From: Achromobacter sp. Bel | Lineage (GTDB): Bacteria; Pseudomonadota; Gammaproteobacteria; Burkholderiales; Burkholderiaceae_B | Direction of reading: 5' to 3' | DNA: 64,000 nt | Assembly (NCBI RefSeq): GCF_012928505.1 | Contig: NZ_JABBJN010000018.1 | Coordinates: 1-64,000 of the forward strand | Shown here: positions 26,462 to 35,160 of the stretch, one piece after another | Numbering within the stretch: the stretch's first letter is position 1 | How the letters are laid out: every line of letters begins with the position of its first letter | The notes under the pieces: model-generated | Told to the model about the DNA's origin: nothing | Seen by the model: only the letters and a program-made list of their open reading frames with translations | Databases searched by the model: none | Position numbers and translations under genes: made by a program

Positions 26462-26983
26462 ATGCGCCGCACTGCAACATTCTTGCTGGCCCTGGCAGCC
26501 AGCATGGCGGGAATCGCCCATGCCGCGCCGCCGGCCATGCAGACCGTGGAATCGGTGGACCTGAAGCGTTACGCCGGCATGTGGTACGAAATCGCGAATT
26601 TCCCCATGTTCTTCCAGCGCAACTGCGTGGGAGACACCACCGCCGAATACACCGCGCATGCCGACGGCACCGTGGGCGTGAACAACCGCTGCCGCACCAA
26701 GGATGGCGATATCGATTCGGCCTCGGGCACCGCGACCGTCGTCGAAGGCAGCAACAACGCCAAGCTTGAAGTGACGTTCGTCAAGCCGTTCAAGGGCGAT
26801 TACTGGGTGATCGGCCTGGACCCGGAGTACCGCTGGTCCGTGGTCGGCACGCCTGACCGCAAGTACCTGTGGATATTGTCGCGTTCCCCGCAACTGCCCA
26901 AGGAAGAACTGGACAAGGCCCTGGCCGCCGCAACGGCGCAAGGCTATCAGCTGGACGAACTGCGCTACACGCCGCAGAAATAG
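26462..26983 (+). CDS. blc: Bacterial lipocalin (Blc-like)
   Basis: Product of 173 residues with CAGGAGG before the ATG. A signal peptide (about 1-21, AGIAHA) is followed by the lipocalin GxW motif YAGMWYEIANFPMFFQRNCVG and the later GDYWVIGLDPEYRWSVVGTP. Unlike E. coli Blc, there is no lipobox Cys, so it should be a soluble periplasmic protein. Lipocalins bind lipids or small hydrophobic ligands, often under membrane stress. Confidence 0.9.
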   Translation: MRRTATFLLALAASMAGIAHAAPPAMQTVESVDLKRYAGMWYEIANFPMFFQRNCVGDTTAEYTAHADGTVGVNNRCRTKDGDIDSASGTATVVEGSNNAKLEVTFVKPFKGDYWVIGLDPEYRWSVVGTPDRKYLWILSRSPQLPKEELDKALAAATAQGYQLDELRYTPQK

Positions 26984-26993
26984 CGCGAACGGA

Positions 26994-27938
26994 TCAGCCC
27001 GCGTAGTCGCGCGCCAGGCGCACCACCGTCACGCCGGGTTTCAGCTGGCGCAGCGACGGCATGATCAGCGTGCAATTGTCGTAGGGGGTCACGATGGGTT
27101 GGCCATCCGCCCAGCCGATCACGGCCCCCGCCTTTTCCAGCGTTTCCAGACCGGTCCAGGCTTCTGAGAACGTCACGTCCATCGACGGCGCGACGACCGC
27201 ATTCGTCACTTCCAGCACGCGCTGCGCGGCGGGATCGGGCAGCAGCCAACCGGCGGGCACGTCCGCCGCATCGACCACCCCGGATTCGACCAGCATGCGC
27301 GCCACCATGTCGCGCGCCACGTCGCGCGAGGCCAGCTCGCCGTGGAAGCCGCATTCGATCAGCAAGGCGCAGGCGTCTTCACGCGCGGGGTCGCCGAACT
27401 GCGCGAAATCGCGCATGCGCACGCCGTCCTTGTGGCCCGCGTCCACAATCACGTGTTGCGGCGCCTTCAGGCGGCGCGCCAGCGCGATGTTGCGCGGCAG
27501 GACGCCCGTCAACAGCAGGGGCGCGCCCGGCTCATGCATGGAATGCAGGTCCAGCAACCAGTCCGCGCGCTGCACCCAGGGACGCAGCGCCGCGCCGCGT
27601 TGGCGGTCCGGCGTGGTCGGGTTGTCCAGGCGCTCGGCGCTCCAGACGCGGTTCATGTCTTCGGCCACGAAGCGCGAGGCGTCGTGGTTGGCGTGATCAA
27701 ACCGGTCGAAGGCGTCCAGATTACAGAACGCCAGCGTCAAACTGCCGCGGCGCGGCTTCACACCGGCGGCCAGCAGGTCTTTCAGCGCCCAGGCGCCACA
27801 CAGTTCGTTGCCGTGAACCAGCGCGGACACCATCAGCGCCCGGCCCGGCACGCCCGAATCAAAATGCCAGACGCCCGGCGTATCGGTGTTGCCGGCGCGC
27901 TCGGCGCTCAGGTCGGGAACGGGAAGCTTGAATTCCAT
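26994..27938 (-). CDS. Succinylglutamate desuccinylase/aspartoacylase-family amidohydrolase
   Basis: Zinc M14-type amidohydrolase of 314 residues. Zinc-site and catalytic motifs are VSALVHGNELCGAWA (HxxE), LLDLHSM and LLIECGFHGE. The family removes acyl groups from N-acyl amino acids (AstE, aspartoacylase) or related substrates. The gene is 63 bases after a Bug receptor gene on the same strand with a LysR gene before that. The trio looks like a small uptake-and-deacylation unit for an unknown N-acyl compound. Confidence 0.85.
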   Translation of the reverse strand: MEFKLPVPDLSAERAGNTDTPGVWHFDSGVPGRALMVSALVHGNELCGAWALKDLLAAGVKPRRGSLTLAFCNLDAFDRFDHANHDASRFVAEDMNRVWSAERLDNPTTPDRQRGAALRPWVQRADWLLDLHSMHEPGAPLLLTGVLPRNIALARRLKAPQHVIVDAGHKDGVRMRDFAQFGDPAREDACALLIECGFHGELASRDVARDMVARMLVESGVVDAADVPAGWLLPDPAAQRVLEVTNAVVAPSMDVTFSEAWTGLETLEKAGAVIGWADGQPIVTPYDNCTLIMPSLRQLKPGVTVVRLARDYAG

Positions 27939-28001
27939 GATGATGTCCGCTTGTCTGCCTGGTCTTGCGATTGATGAAAGCCTGAAATGACGGAGTCTGA
28001 T

Positions 28002-28994
28002 TTATTGCGCTTCGATCTTCGCCGCCTTGACCAGCGCGCCGTACTTCTTCGTCTCTTCGGCTTGATAGGCGGCCAGATCGACGCCCGGCTTGGCCACTTC
28101 GCCGCCAGCTTCCTGCATCTTGGCACGGAAGGCTTCGGACTTCAGCGTTTCGTCCAGCACACCGCGCAGCTTGGCGACGACGGGCTCGGGCAAGCCAGCG
28201 GGACCGTACAGCGCGAACCACAGGTTGATGTCCACCGACTCGAAGCCCGGCGTCGCGGCCAGCGGCGCGATCTCGGGCGCGGCCGGCGACCGCTTGTTCT
28301 CGGTCAGGCCCAGCGCCACGATGTTGCCGCTGCGCACTTGCGGCAGCCCCGAGGACAGCACCAGCATGCCGTAATCCAGCTGGCCGCTCATCAGGTCCGT
28401 GACCAGCGGCGACACCCCGCGGTACGGCACGTGTTCGGCGCGGGTGCCGGTGGCCTGGTTGATCATTTCGCCGGCCAGGTGCAGCGTGGTGCCCACGCCG
28501 GACGACCCATAGTTGAACGTGCCCGGCTCTGCGCCGCGCAGCTTCTTCAGATAGTCGGCGGCGGTCTTCACGCCCGAATTCTTGCTGGCCGCCAACAGCA
28601 TCGGCTGCGAGGCCACCAGCCCCAGGGCGGTGAAATCCTTCGCGCTGTCGTACTTGACCGCGGTGTTGATCATGCGGGCGATCACCATTTCGTTGGTGGA
28701 GCCCAGAAAGATCGTGTAGCCGTCGGGTGCGGCGCGCGCCACGCGTTGCGCGCCGATCGTGCCGCCGGCGCCGCCCACGTTTTCCACCACCACGGTCTGG
28801 CCCAGGCGCTTGCCCAGTTCTTCACCCAGCAGGCGGGCGGTCAGGTCGAGGCTGCCGCCGGCCGGGTAGCCGACGATCAGCGACACGCTGCGGGCGGGAT
28901 AGTCGGCCGCCAGGGCGGCGGGTGCGGCGGCAACGGCCGAGGCGGCACAGAGCGCAACAAGCGCTGCACGCAGCGGATGCAGGATGGACATCAT
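28002..28994 (-). CDS. Bug/TctC-family periplasmic substrate-binding protein
   Basis: ATG 28994 has AAGGA upstream and gives 330 residues with a Sec signal peptide (about 1-30, ending AALAADYP). The Bug fold is shown by YPARSVSLIVGYPAGGSLDL, VENVGGAGGTIGAQRVARA, YGSSGVGTTLHLAGEMI and HVPYRGVSPLVTDLMSGQLD. These receptors bind carboxylates, amides or other small molecules; no TctAB partner lies nearby. It is followed by the AstE-like gene and preceded by a LysR gene. Confidence 0.92.
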   Translation of the reverse strand: MMSILHPLRAALVALCAASAVAAAPAALAADYPARSVSLIVGYPAGGSLDLTARLLGEELGKRLGQTVVVENVGGAGGTIGAQRVARAAPDGYTIFLGSTNEMVIARMINTAVKYDSAKDFTALGLVASQPMLLAASKNSGVKTAADYLKKLRGAEPGTFNYGSSGVGTTLHLAGEMINQATGTRAEHVPYRGVSPLVTDLMSGQLDYGMLVLSSGLPQVRSGNIVALGLTENKRSPAAPEIAPLAATPGFESVDINLWFALYGPAGLPEPVVAKLRGVLDETLKSEAFRAKMQEAGGEVAKPGVDLAAYQAEETKKYGALVKAAKIEAQ

Positions 28995-29138
28995 GTTTTC
29001 TTCCTTGGGGTGCTGGAGGTGGACGGCGTGGCCGTCTCGTTTGAGGTTTAGCGCCACATTTTCACGGGCGGCGCACACGCCATCCGTGCCAAAACGGCAC
29101 ATCTTCGTGCTTATTCGGCTTGGTCGCCTGCCTGCAGG

Positions 29139-30053
29139 TCAGGCCTTGCGGTTGGCGGTGGCCTCCCAGGCCGCTTCCGCCAGGTCCGTCAGCCGGGCCC
29201 GGGGTCGGTACAGCCGCACCTCGAAGGCGATTTCTTCGCTGCGCCCGCCAAGCGCGGCCAACGCGCCCCGGCGGCAATCGGCCGCCACCATCGACCACGG
29301 CAGCCACGCCACGCCCACGCCCTTGGCCACCGCGCCATGTGCGGCGTCCAGGGAATCGCTGCGCACAAACGGGGTCAGCGCGTAAGGCGTGGTCTCCAGG
29401 CGGTCGCCGACGATGCGCTCCATCGCCAGGCCGCCCGTATACGTGATCAACGGCACGGGCGGACCGCCGTCTTGCAGCGTGTAGCGGGCGCGGCCGCGCG
29501 CGTCCACCTGGCTGACCGGCACCAGCTTGTCGGTCGCCAACGTCATGTAGCGGTAGCGCGCCGGGCTGAGCGGCACCGACAGCGCCGGGTGCTCGTAGCA
29601 GCACAGCAGGTCCACCTTGCCCTGCTCCAGCCGCACCACCAGGTCCTGCGCCTTGCCGGTGGACAGCTCCACCTGCGTGCCTTCGGTCAGCACCTTGGGC
29701 GTGCGGTGCCGCAGACGCGCGATCCAGTCCGCCACCAGCGTGCGGGCCAGGCTGCGGCCCGTGGCGATGCGCAGCACGGCTTCGCCACCCGCGCCCGAAC
29801 TGCGGATGCGGTGGCGCACCAGCCCCATCTGCTCGACCACCTGGGTGGCGGTCTTCAGCAGCGCCTCGCCTTCCGGGGTCAGCGTGACCGGCAGATGCTG
29901 CCGTTCGACCAGCGACGCCCCCGCCCAGGCTTCCAGCGCACGGATCCGCCGCCCGAACGCGGGATGCGTCACGTGGCGCAGTTCGGCCGCGCGCACGAAG
30001 CTGCCGGTGCGCGCCAGCGCGATCAGGTCTTCAAGGAGTTTCAGGTCGGCCAT
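29139..30053 (-). CDS. LysR-family transcriptional regulator
   Basis: ATG 30053 gives 304 residues beginning MADLKLLEDLIALARTGSFV, then AAELRHVTHPAFGRRIRALE as the HTH. The recognition helix has HPAFGRRI, the form seen in LysR subgroups near Bug receptors. A LysR effector-binding domain follows. It is upstream of the Bug receptor gene on the same strand (144-base gap), so it may regulate that receptor and the AstE-like gene. Confidence 0.88.
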   Translation of the reverse strand: MADLKLLEDLIALARTGSFVRAAELRHVTHPAFGRRIRALEAWAGASLVERQHLPVTLTPEGEALLKTATQVVEQMGLVRHRIRSSGAGGEAVLRIATGRSLARTLVADWIARLRHRTPKVLTEGTQVELSTGKAQDLVVRLEQGKVDLLCCYEHPALSVPLSPARYRYMTLATDKLVPVSQVDARGRARYTLQDGGPPVPLITYTGGLAMERIVGDRLETTPYALTPFVRSDSLDAAHGAVAKGVGVAWLPWSMVAADCRRGALAALGGRSEEIAFEVRLYRPRARLTDLAEAAWEATANRKA

Positions 30054-30120
30054 GAGGCGCAAGCTTACGCCATCGGCCGACCGCCCGACCGCCGGCAGCC
30101 GGGTCGCCGAGCCTGCGGGA

Positions 30121-31005
30121 TCAACGCGCCGCCAGCCCCATCATGGCCAGCGTGGCCCGGGTCAGGTCGCTGTCCGGGTCTTCCAGTTCGTTGACCAGGT
30201 CGAAGTGGTTGCAATGCGGCGTGGGGATGCGCGTGGACGCCAGGCCCGCGCCGTTCCAGGCCGCTTCAAACGCCGCGGTCTGGTTCTTGAAGCCCTGCGT
30301 CTCCAGCCCGCCCACCGCCAGCAGCATCGGGCCGGCGCGTTCAGGCAGATTGAAGATCGGACTCTGATGCGCCGCCTGCTCGGGGGTCAGCTGTAGCCAG
30401 GTGTTGGGCAGGATGCCGCACAGCGGCCGCAGGTCGAACAGGCCGCTTAGCGCCAGGGTCCCCTTTATCACGTCGTCCGGCACGCCATACCGGGCGGGCC
30501 AGCCGGGCGCGGCCAGCATGCCGGCCAGATGGCCGCCGGCCGAGCTGCCCCCGATATACAGGCGGTTCGGATCCACCCCGTAGGCGGCGGCGTTCCGATA
30601 CAGCCACGCCACGGCGGAACGCACTTCACGCACCACTTCGCCCAGCGTGGCTTCGGGCACCAGCGTGTATTCCAGCGTCGCGACGGCAGCGCCGGCGGCG
30701 TTGAACGCCTCGGCCATCACCGGCGCGTCTTCCTTGCGCTGCGCGCGCCAGTAGCCGCCGTGGATGAACACGAACAGCGGCGCCGGCGCGCGCGAGGCGG
30801 CCGGCAGGAACAAGTCCAGCCGTTCATCCTGGCCCATGCCGTAGCGCAGGTCCAGAACGCCGGGGCGGCGCGTGCGCACCCGGGCCGACGACTCGGCGTA
30901 GCGCCGCACGCAAGCGTCGAAATCCGGCACCGATTCGCGCGCGTTGTACTGGACTTCGCGTTCGGCGATGGTGGGAAAGAAAAGGTCGATATCCGTGTCA
31001 TGCAT
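30121..31005 (-). CDS. Alpha/beta hydrolase, arylformamidase/esterase type
   Basis: ATG 31005 overlaps the stop of the GntR gene by 8 bases and gives 294 residues. The oxyanion motif HGGYW is at about 82-86, and the nucleophile elbow IGGSSAGGHLAG follows near 150. The HGGxW and GxSxGG pattern is seen in kynurenine formamidase-like and hormone-sensitive-lipase-like esterases. As the last gene of the gentisate-like cluster it could release the aromatic acid from an ester or amide. That role is inferred. Confidence 0.8.
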   Translation of the reverse strand: MHDTDIDLFFPTIAEREVQYNARESVPDFDACVRRYAESSARVRTRRPGVLDLRYGMGQDERLDLFLPAASRAPAPLFVFIHGGYWRAQRKEDAPVMAEAFNAAGAAVATLEYTLVPEATLGEVVREVRSAVAWLYRNAAAYGVDPNRLYIGGSSAGGHLAGMLAAPGWPARYGVPDDVIKGTLALSGLFDLRPLCGILPNTWLQLTPEQAAHQSPIFNLPERAGPMLLAVGGLETQGFKNQTAAFEAAWNGAGLASTRIPTPHCNHFDLVNELEDPDSDLTRATLAMMGLAAR

Positions 31006-31762
31006 GGCGGGCCTGCGTGTCTGGCTGCGAAATGATGCGTTCGATGAATTGCGCGGTCTTGCGGTAATGTGCGGCCAGCATGGCGACCGAGCCTTCGACG
31101 TCGCGCGAGATCGCGGCGTCCAGCAACCGGCGGTGCTCATCGTCGACATTGCGTTCCGGCCCGTAGGCCGTGGCGCCGGCGCGCGCCGGACGGCGGTAGC
31201 GCTCGGTTTGCGCATAGAGCTGCGTGGACAGGTCCAGCAGCCAATGCGAGCGGCACGCGCCGATCAGCGCATGGTGGAAATCCAGGTGCCGCGCCTCAAG
31301 CAATTCCTCCAGCTCTTCGGAAGGCGGCTGCGCGTCGCCCGCGCGCTGCGCGGCCAACGTCAAGGCATGAAAGGCGCCGACCAGCCGCGCTTCCCAGGCA
31401 TCGTCGGCATTGGCCAGCGAACGCCGCAACGCATCGCAATCGATCAGGATGCGGGTTTCACAGGCGTCCCACATTTCTTCCACCGACAACGGCGCGATGC
31501 TGAAGCCGCGCGAGGTGGTGTTGATGACCATGCGTTCGCTGCGCAAGCGGTTGAGCGCCTCGCGGATTGGGGAAAAGCTGCTGCCGTAGCGTTGCTTGAG
31601 CAGTTCCAGCCGCAGGGATTGGCCGGGTGCGAAAACGCCGCTCATGATGTCGCGCCGGAGCAGGCGGTAGACCTGCTCGGACAGCGTGATTTCCTCTACT
31701 TCAGCGTTCCCGTCCGATCCGGTGTCGTCCGGGCGGGAAGCTTTGATTCTTGGCTTCAACAT
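30998..31762 (-). CDS. GntR-family (FCD-domain) transcriptional regulator
   Basis: ATG 31762 has TGGAGAG upstream and gives 254 residues. The winged helix contains LRRDIMSGVFAPGQSLRLELLKQRYGSSFSPIREALNRL. An FCD effector domain follows, with CETRILIDCDALRRSL and the metal-ligand-type His residues HLDFHHALIGAC. It lies between livF and the hydrolase gene on the same strand and is probably the repressor of the gdo-FAH-liv cluster, binding an aromatic or ring-cleavage acid. Confidence 0.87.
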   Translation of the reverse strand: MLKPRIKASRPDDTGSDGNAEVEEITLSEQVYRLLRRDIMSGVFAPGQSLRLELLKQRYGSSFSPIREALNRLRSERMVINTTSRGFSIAPLSVEEMWDACETRILIDCDALRRSLANADDAWEARLVGAFHALTLAAQRAGDAQPPSEELEELLEARHLDFHHALIGACRSHWLLDLSTQLYAQTERYRRPARAGATAYGPERNVDDEHRRLLDAAISRDVEGSVAMLAAHYRKTAQFIERIISQPDTQARHA

Positions 31763-31823
31763 GCTCTCCAGATGTCGGCGGCTTGCCCGCCGGCCCGCTT
31801 GCGGGCGGGTCATTCTACCTGCG

Positions 31824-32516
31824 TCATATCCCCAGATAGCGCTGCGCCAGTTCCGGCTGCGCGGACAGCTCGGCCGGCTTGCCGGACCACGCCACCCGGC
31901 CCTTGTCCACGATGTAGTGGCGGTCGACAAGCGTGGCCATCTCGGGAAGGTTCTTGTCGATCACCAGGATGGTCTGCCCCTCGCCCTTCAGCGCGCGCAG
32001 GCAGCGCCAGATCTCTTGCCGGATCAGCGGCGCCAGCCCTTCGGTGGCCTCGTCCAGGATCAGCAGCTTGGGGTTGGTCATCAGCGCGCGGCCCACCACC
32101 AGCATCTGCTGCTCGCCGCCGGACAAGGTGCGCGACGACTGCGCGCGGCGCTCTTTCAAGCGCGGAAACAGCGCGTAGACGCGCTCCAGATCCCAGCCGC
32201 CCGCCGCGAAACGCGCCGTCGCCACCAGGTTCTCCTGTACCGACAGCGAGCCGAACACGCGCCGCCCTTCAGGCACCAGGCCCACGCCCAGCCGCGCGAC
32301 GGTACTGGGCGCGGACTTTCCCAGCGTCCGGCCGCGGAACTGCACCGCGCCACCGGTAGCGGGCAGCATCCCCATCAGGGTCTTGATGGTGGTGGTCTTG
32401 CCCATGCCGTTGCGGCCGATCAGCGAAATCACCTCGCCTTCGCTGGCCTCGAACGACATGCCGAACAGCACCTTGCTGGAGCCGTAACCGCCGGTCAGCC
32501 CGTCAACCTTCAACAT
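31824..32516 (-). CDS. livF: Branched-chain-type ABC transporter ATPase LivF
   Basis: ATG 32516 gives 230 residues. The Walker A is LIGRNGMGKTT, the ABC signature TLSGGEQQM and Walker B LLILDEATEGLAP. LivF is recognised by GMGKTTTIKTLMGMLP and EGRRVFGSLSVQENL. The gene overlaps livG by 14 bases. It is one of two ATPases powering the LivHM permease. The substrate is likely an aromatic or related carboxylate from context, not a branched-chain amino acid. Confidence 0.92.
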   Translation of the reverse strand: MLKVDGLTGGYGSSKVLFGMSFEASEGEVISLIGRNGMGKTTTIKTLMGMLPATGGAVQFRGRTLGKSAPSTVARLGVGLVPEGRRVFGSLSVQENLVATARFAAGGWDLERVYALFPRLKERRAQSSRTLSGGEQQMLVVGRALMTNPKLLILDEATEGLAPLIRQEIWRCLRALKGEGQTILVIDKNLPEMATLVDRHYIVDKGRVAWSGKPAELSAQPELAQRYLGI

Positions 32517-33273
32517 GTTCTTCTCCCAGATAGGCCGCGCGCACCTCGGGATGGCGGCGCACCTCGTCGGGCGTGCCGCTGAACACCACCCGCCCATAGA
32601 CCAGCACGCTGATGCGGTCGGCCAGGGCGAAGACGGCGTCCATATCGTGTTCGACCAGCAAGATGCCGTAGTTGCCTTTCATGCCTTGCAGCAATCGCGT
32701 CATGCGCGCCGATTCCTCGGGCCCCATGCCGGCCATCGGCTCGTCCAGCAGCAACAACCGCGGCGACCGCGCCAGCGCCACGGCCAGCTCCAGCTGCCGC
32801 TTTTCGCCGTGCGCCAAGTCCGCCGACCGCACGTGGCGGCGGTCCTCCAGCCCTACGTGCGTCAACCATTGCATGGCCTCGGACTTCAATGCCTCGTCGT
32901 GGCGCGGGTTGGTCCAGGCCTGGAAGGCCCGGCCGCCCTTGAGCATGCGCGACAGGATCACGTTTTCCAGCGCGGTGTATTCGTGGCAAAGCTCCGTGAT
33001 CTGGAACGACCGCCCCAAGCCCAGCCGGGCGCGCTCGAAAGCGCGCAACGCCGTCACGTCCTGGCCGTTCAGATGGATACTGCCGGAATCCGGCCGGATC
33101 TCGCCGCAGATCTGCGCGATCAGCGTGGACTTGCCGGCGCCGTTGGGGCCGATGATGGCGTGGATCTCGCCCGCCTGCACGTCCAGGTCCACGCCGTTGG
33201 TGGCCACCACCGCGTCAAAGGCTTTCCGCAGCTGCGTGAGAAGCAGCAGGCTTGTGCTTGCATCAGTCGGCAT
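32503..33273 (-). CDS. livG: Branched-chain-type ABC transporter ATPase LivG
   Basis: Product of 256 residues. Walker A is IIGPNGAGKSTLI, Walker B RLLLLDEPMAGMGPEE; the signature is degenerate (LAHGEKRQLELAVAL, with HGEK in place of SGGQ), as in many LivG proteins. LGRSFQITELCHEYTALENV is LivG-like. It overlaps livM by 11 bases and livF by 14. It forms the second ATPase of the importer. Confidence 0.92.
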   Translation of the reverse strand: MPTDASTSLLLLTQLRKAFDAVVATNGVDLDVQAGEIHAIIGPNGAGKSTLIAQICGEIRPDSGSIHLNGQDVTALRAFERARLGLGRSFQITELCHEYTALENVILSRMLKGGRAFQAWTNPRHDEALKSEAMQWLTHVGLEDRRHVRSADLAHGEKRQLELAVALARSPRLLLLDEPMAGMGPEESARMTRLLQGMKGNYGILLVEHDMDAVFALADRISVLVYGRVVFSGTPDEVRRHPEVRAAYLGEEHVEG

Positions 33274-34249
33274 GGCGCGTCTCCAGCAGTTTCCCGAACA
33301 GGCCCTTCTGGCCCCACAACACCACCAGCACCAGGATCGGCCCCATGTACAGCAGCCAGTGCTCGGTCAAGGACGACAGCAACTGCTCCAGCCCCAGGAA
33401 CACCGCCGCGCCCGCGATCGGCCCCAGCAGCGTGCCCACGCCGCCCAGGATCACGATGGCCATCAATTCTCCGGACTTGGTCCACGCGGCCATGTCGGGC
33501 GTGACCAGCCCCGCATAGTTGGCCCACAGCACGCCGGCCAGGCCCGTGCCCACGGCCGACAGCACGAAGGCGCTCAACCGGTACGGGGTAGGCGCCACGC
33601 CCAGGTTCACCGCGCGCCGTTCGCTCTGGCGCAGCGCCTGCAGCACCATGCCGAAACGCGAGTTGGTGACGCGGATGCAGAACAGCGTCCATGCCGTCAG
33701 CACGGCCAGGCACACGTAATAGAACACCGTCGGGCTTTCCAGGTTGATGCCCGGCAGCACGTTGCGTTGCGGGATCATCAGCCCATCGTCGCCGCCGTAG
33801 AACTGCAGCGACACCAGCACGAAATACACCATCTGGCCGAACGCCAGCGTGATCATGATGAACTGCACGCCCCGCGTGCGCAGCGCCAGGTAGCCGAAGA
33901 TCCAGCCGGCCAGCGCGCACACGGCAAGCGCGATCGGCCACACCACCAGCGCCGCGTTGCTGCCCGCCCAACCGAAGATCGGCCCCGCCTCGGCGGTATG
34001 GAAGGCGATGATGCCGACTGCGTAGCCGCCCAGTCCGAAGAACATGGCGTGGCCGAAGCTGACCATGGCGCCGTACCCGATCACCAGGTCCAGGCTGACC
34101 GCGGCCAGCCCGTAGATCAAAAAGCGCGTCACCACGCCGATCAGGAACGGCGAACCCGACGCCAGCGCCGCGGCCGGCAACAGGATCAGTACGGCCAGGC
34201 CGGCCAGGCCCCAGCGGGCGCGATTCGAAAGAGTCTTTGCCATCATCAT
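33263..34249 (-). CDS. livM: Branched-chain-type ABC permease LivM
   Basis: ATG 34249 overlaps the livH stop as ATGA and gives 328 residues; two further ATGs follow directly. It has about ten membrane segments and the LivM signature AVSLDLVIGYGAMVSFGHAMFFGLGGYAVGI with GMVLQALRQSERRAVNLGV as the ATPase-coupling loop. It pairs with LivH in the inner membrane. Confidence 0.92.
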   Translation of the reverse strand: MMMAKTLSNRARWGLAGLAVLILLPAAALASGSPFLIGVVTRFLIYGLAAVSLDLVIGYGAMVSFGHAMFFGLGGYAVGIIAFHTAEAGPIFGWAGSNAALVVWPIALAVCALAGWIFGYLALRTRGVQFIMITLAFGQMVYFVLVSLQFYGGDDGLMIPQRNVLPGINLESPTVFYYVCLAVLTAWTLFCIRVTNSRFGMVLQALRQSERRAVNLGVAPTPYRLSAFVLSAVGTGLAGVLWANYAGLVTPDMAAWTKSGELMAIVILGGVGTLLGPIAGAAVFLGLEQLLSSLTEHWLLYMGPILVLVVLWGQKGLFGKLLETRHAD

Positions 34250-35160
34250 CCCCGCGCCGGAAACAAGCCGCCCGGCTTGGCGATCAGCACGATCGCCATC
34301 AGCACATAGATACTGGCCGACGCCAGGCCAGCCGCCAACGGGTCCGCCGTGGCGGGCGAGAACACCGTGGACAACAGCTGCGGCAGGAAGGCCCGCCCCA
34401 GGCTGTCCACCATGCCCACCAGCAAAGCGCCCGCCAGGGCGCCGCGCACCGAACCGACGCCGCCGATCACGATGACGACAAAGGTCGTGATCAGGATGCG
34501 TTCGCCCATGCCGATCTCGACGGCCAGCAACGGCGCGGCCATCACGCCAGCCAGCCCGCACAGCAAGGCGCCCAGGCCGAACACCAGCGTGTAGAGCTTG
34601 CGGATGTCGACGCCCAGCGCGTCCACCATTTCGCGGTCGTCGGCGCCGGCGCGGATCAGCATGCCGATGCGCGTGCGGTTGACCAGCCACCACAAGCCCA
34701 CCGCCACCAGCGCGCCGATCGCGATGAACGACAGGCGGATCACCGGATACTGGAATCCCGGCGCCAGCGTCACCGCGCCTTCGAGGAACGACGGAATGCC
34801 CACCAGCGGCGGGCGCCGGCCGAAGATCAGGCTGACCGCTTCGTTCGAAAACAGCAGCAGGCCAAACGTGGCCAGCACCTGGTAGAGATGGTCGCGCTTG
34901 TACAGCTTGCGGATCACCAGCACCTCGACCGACACGCCATACAGGCCCGCGCCCAGCAAGGCGGCCAGCACGCCCGCCAGGAAGGAGCCGGTGGTGCCGA
35001 TGGCGTAGGCCGCGCAATACGCGCCCACCATGTAGAAGGACCCGTGCGTCAGGTTCACGACCCCCATGATCCCGAAGATCAGCGTCAGTCCGGCCGCCAG
35101 CATGAAAAGCATGGCGCCGAACTGCAAGCCGTTCAGCAGCTGTTCGAACAAAAGCGTCAT
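34246..35160 (-). CDS. livH: Branched-chain-type ABC permease LivH
   Basis: Product of 304 residues with about eight membrane segments. LivH is shown by QLLNGLQFGAMLFMLAAGLTLIFGIMGVVNLTHGSFYMVGAY and the coupling loop GMLIRAGADDREMVDALGVD. It overlaps livM and the binding-protein gene by ATGA on both sides, so the transporter genes are tightly coupled. Confidence 0.93.
   Translation of the reverse strand: MTLLFEQLLNGLQFGAMLFMLAAGLTLIFGIMGVVNLTHGSFYMVGAYCAAYAIGTTGSFLAGVLAALLGAGLYGVSVEVLVIRKLYKRDHLYQVLATFGLLLFSNEAVSLIFGRRPPLVGIPSFLEGAVTLAPGFQYPVIRLSFIAIGALVAVGLWWLVNRTRIGMLIRAGADDREMVDALGVDIRKLYTLVFGLGALLCGLAGVMAAPLLAVEIGMGERILITTFVVIVIGGVGSVRGALAGALLVGMVDSLGRAFLPQLLSTVFSPATADPLAAGLASASIYVLMAIVLIAKPGGLFPARG

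Noticed and set aside
33263-35017. LivM read as a 584-residue protein
   Set aside because: The extra N-terminal 256 residues are the livH region in another frame. The ATGA overlap at 34246-34249 sets the real start.
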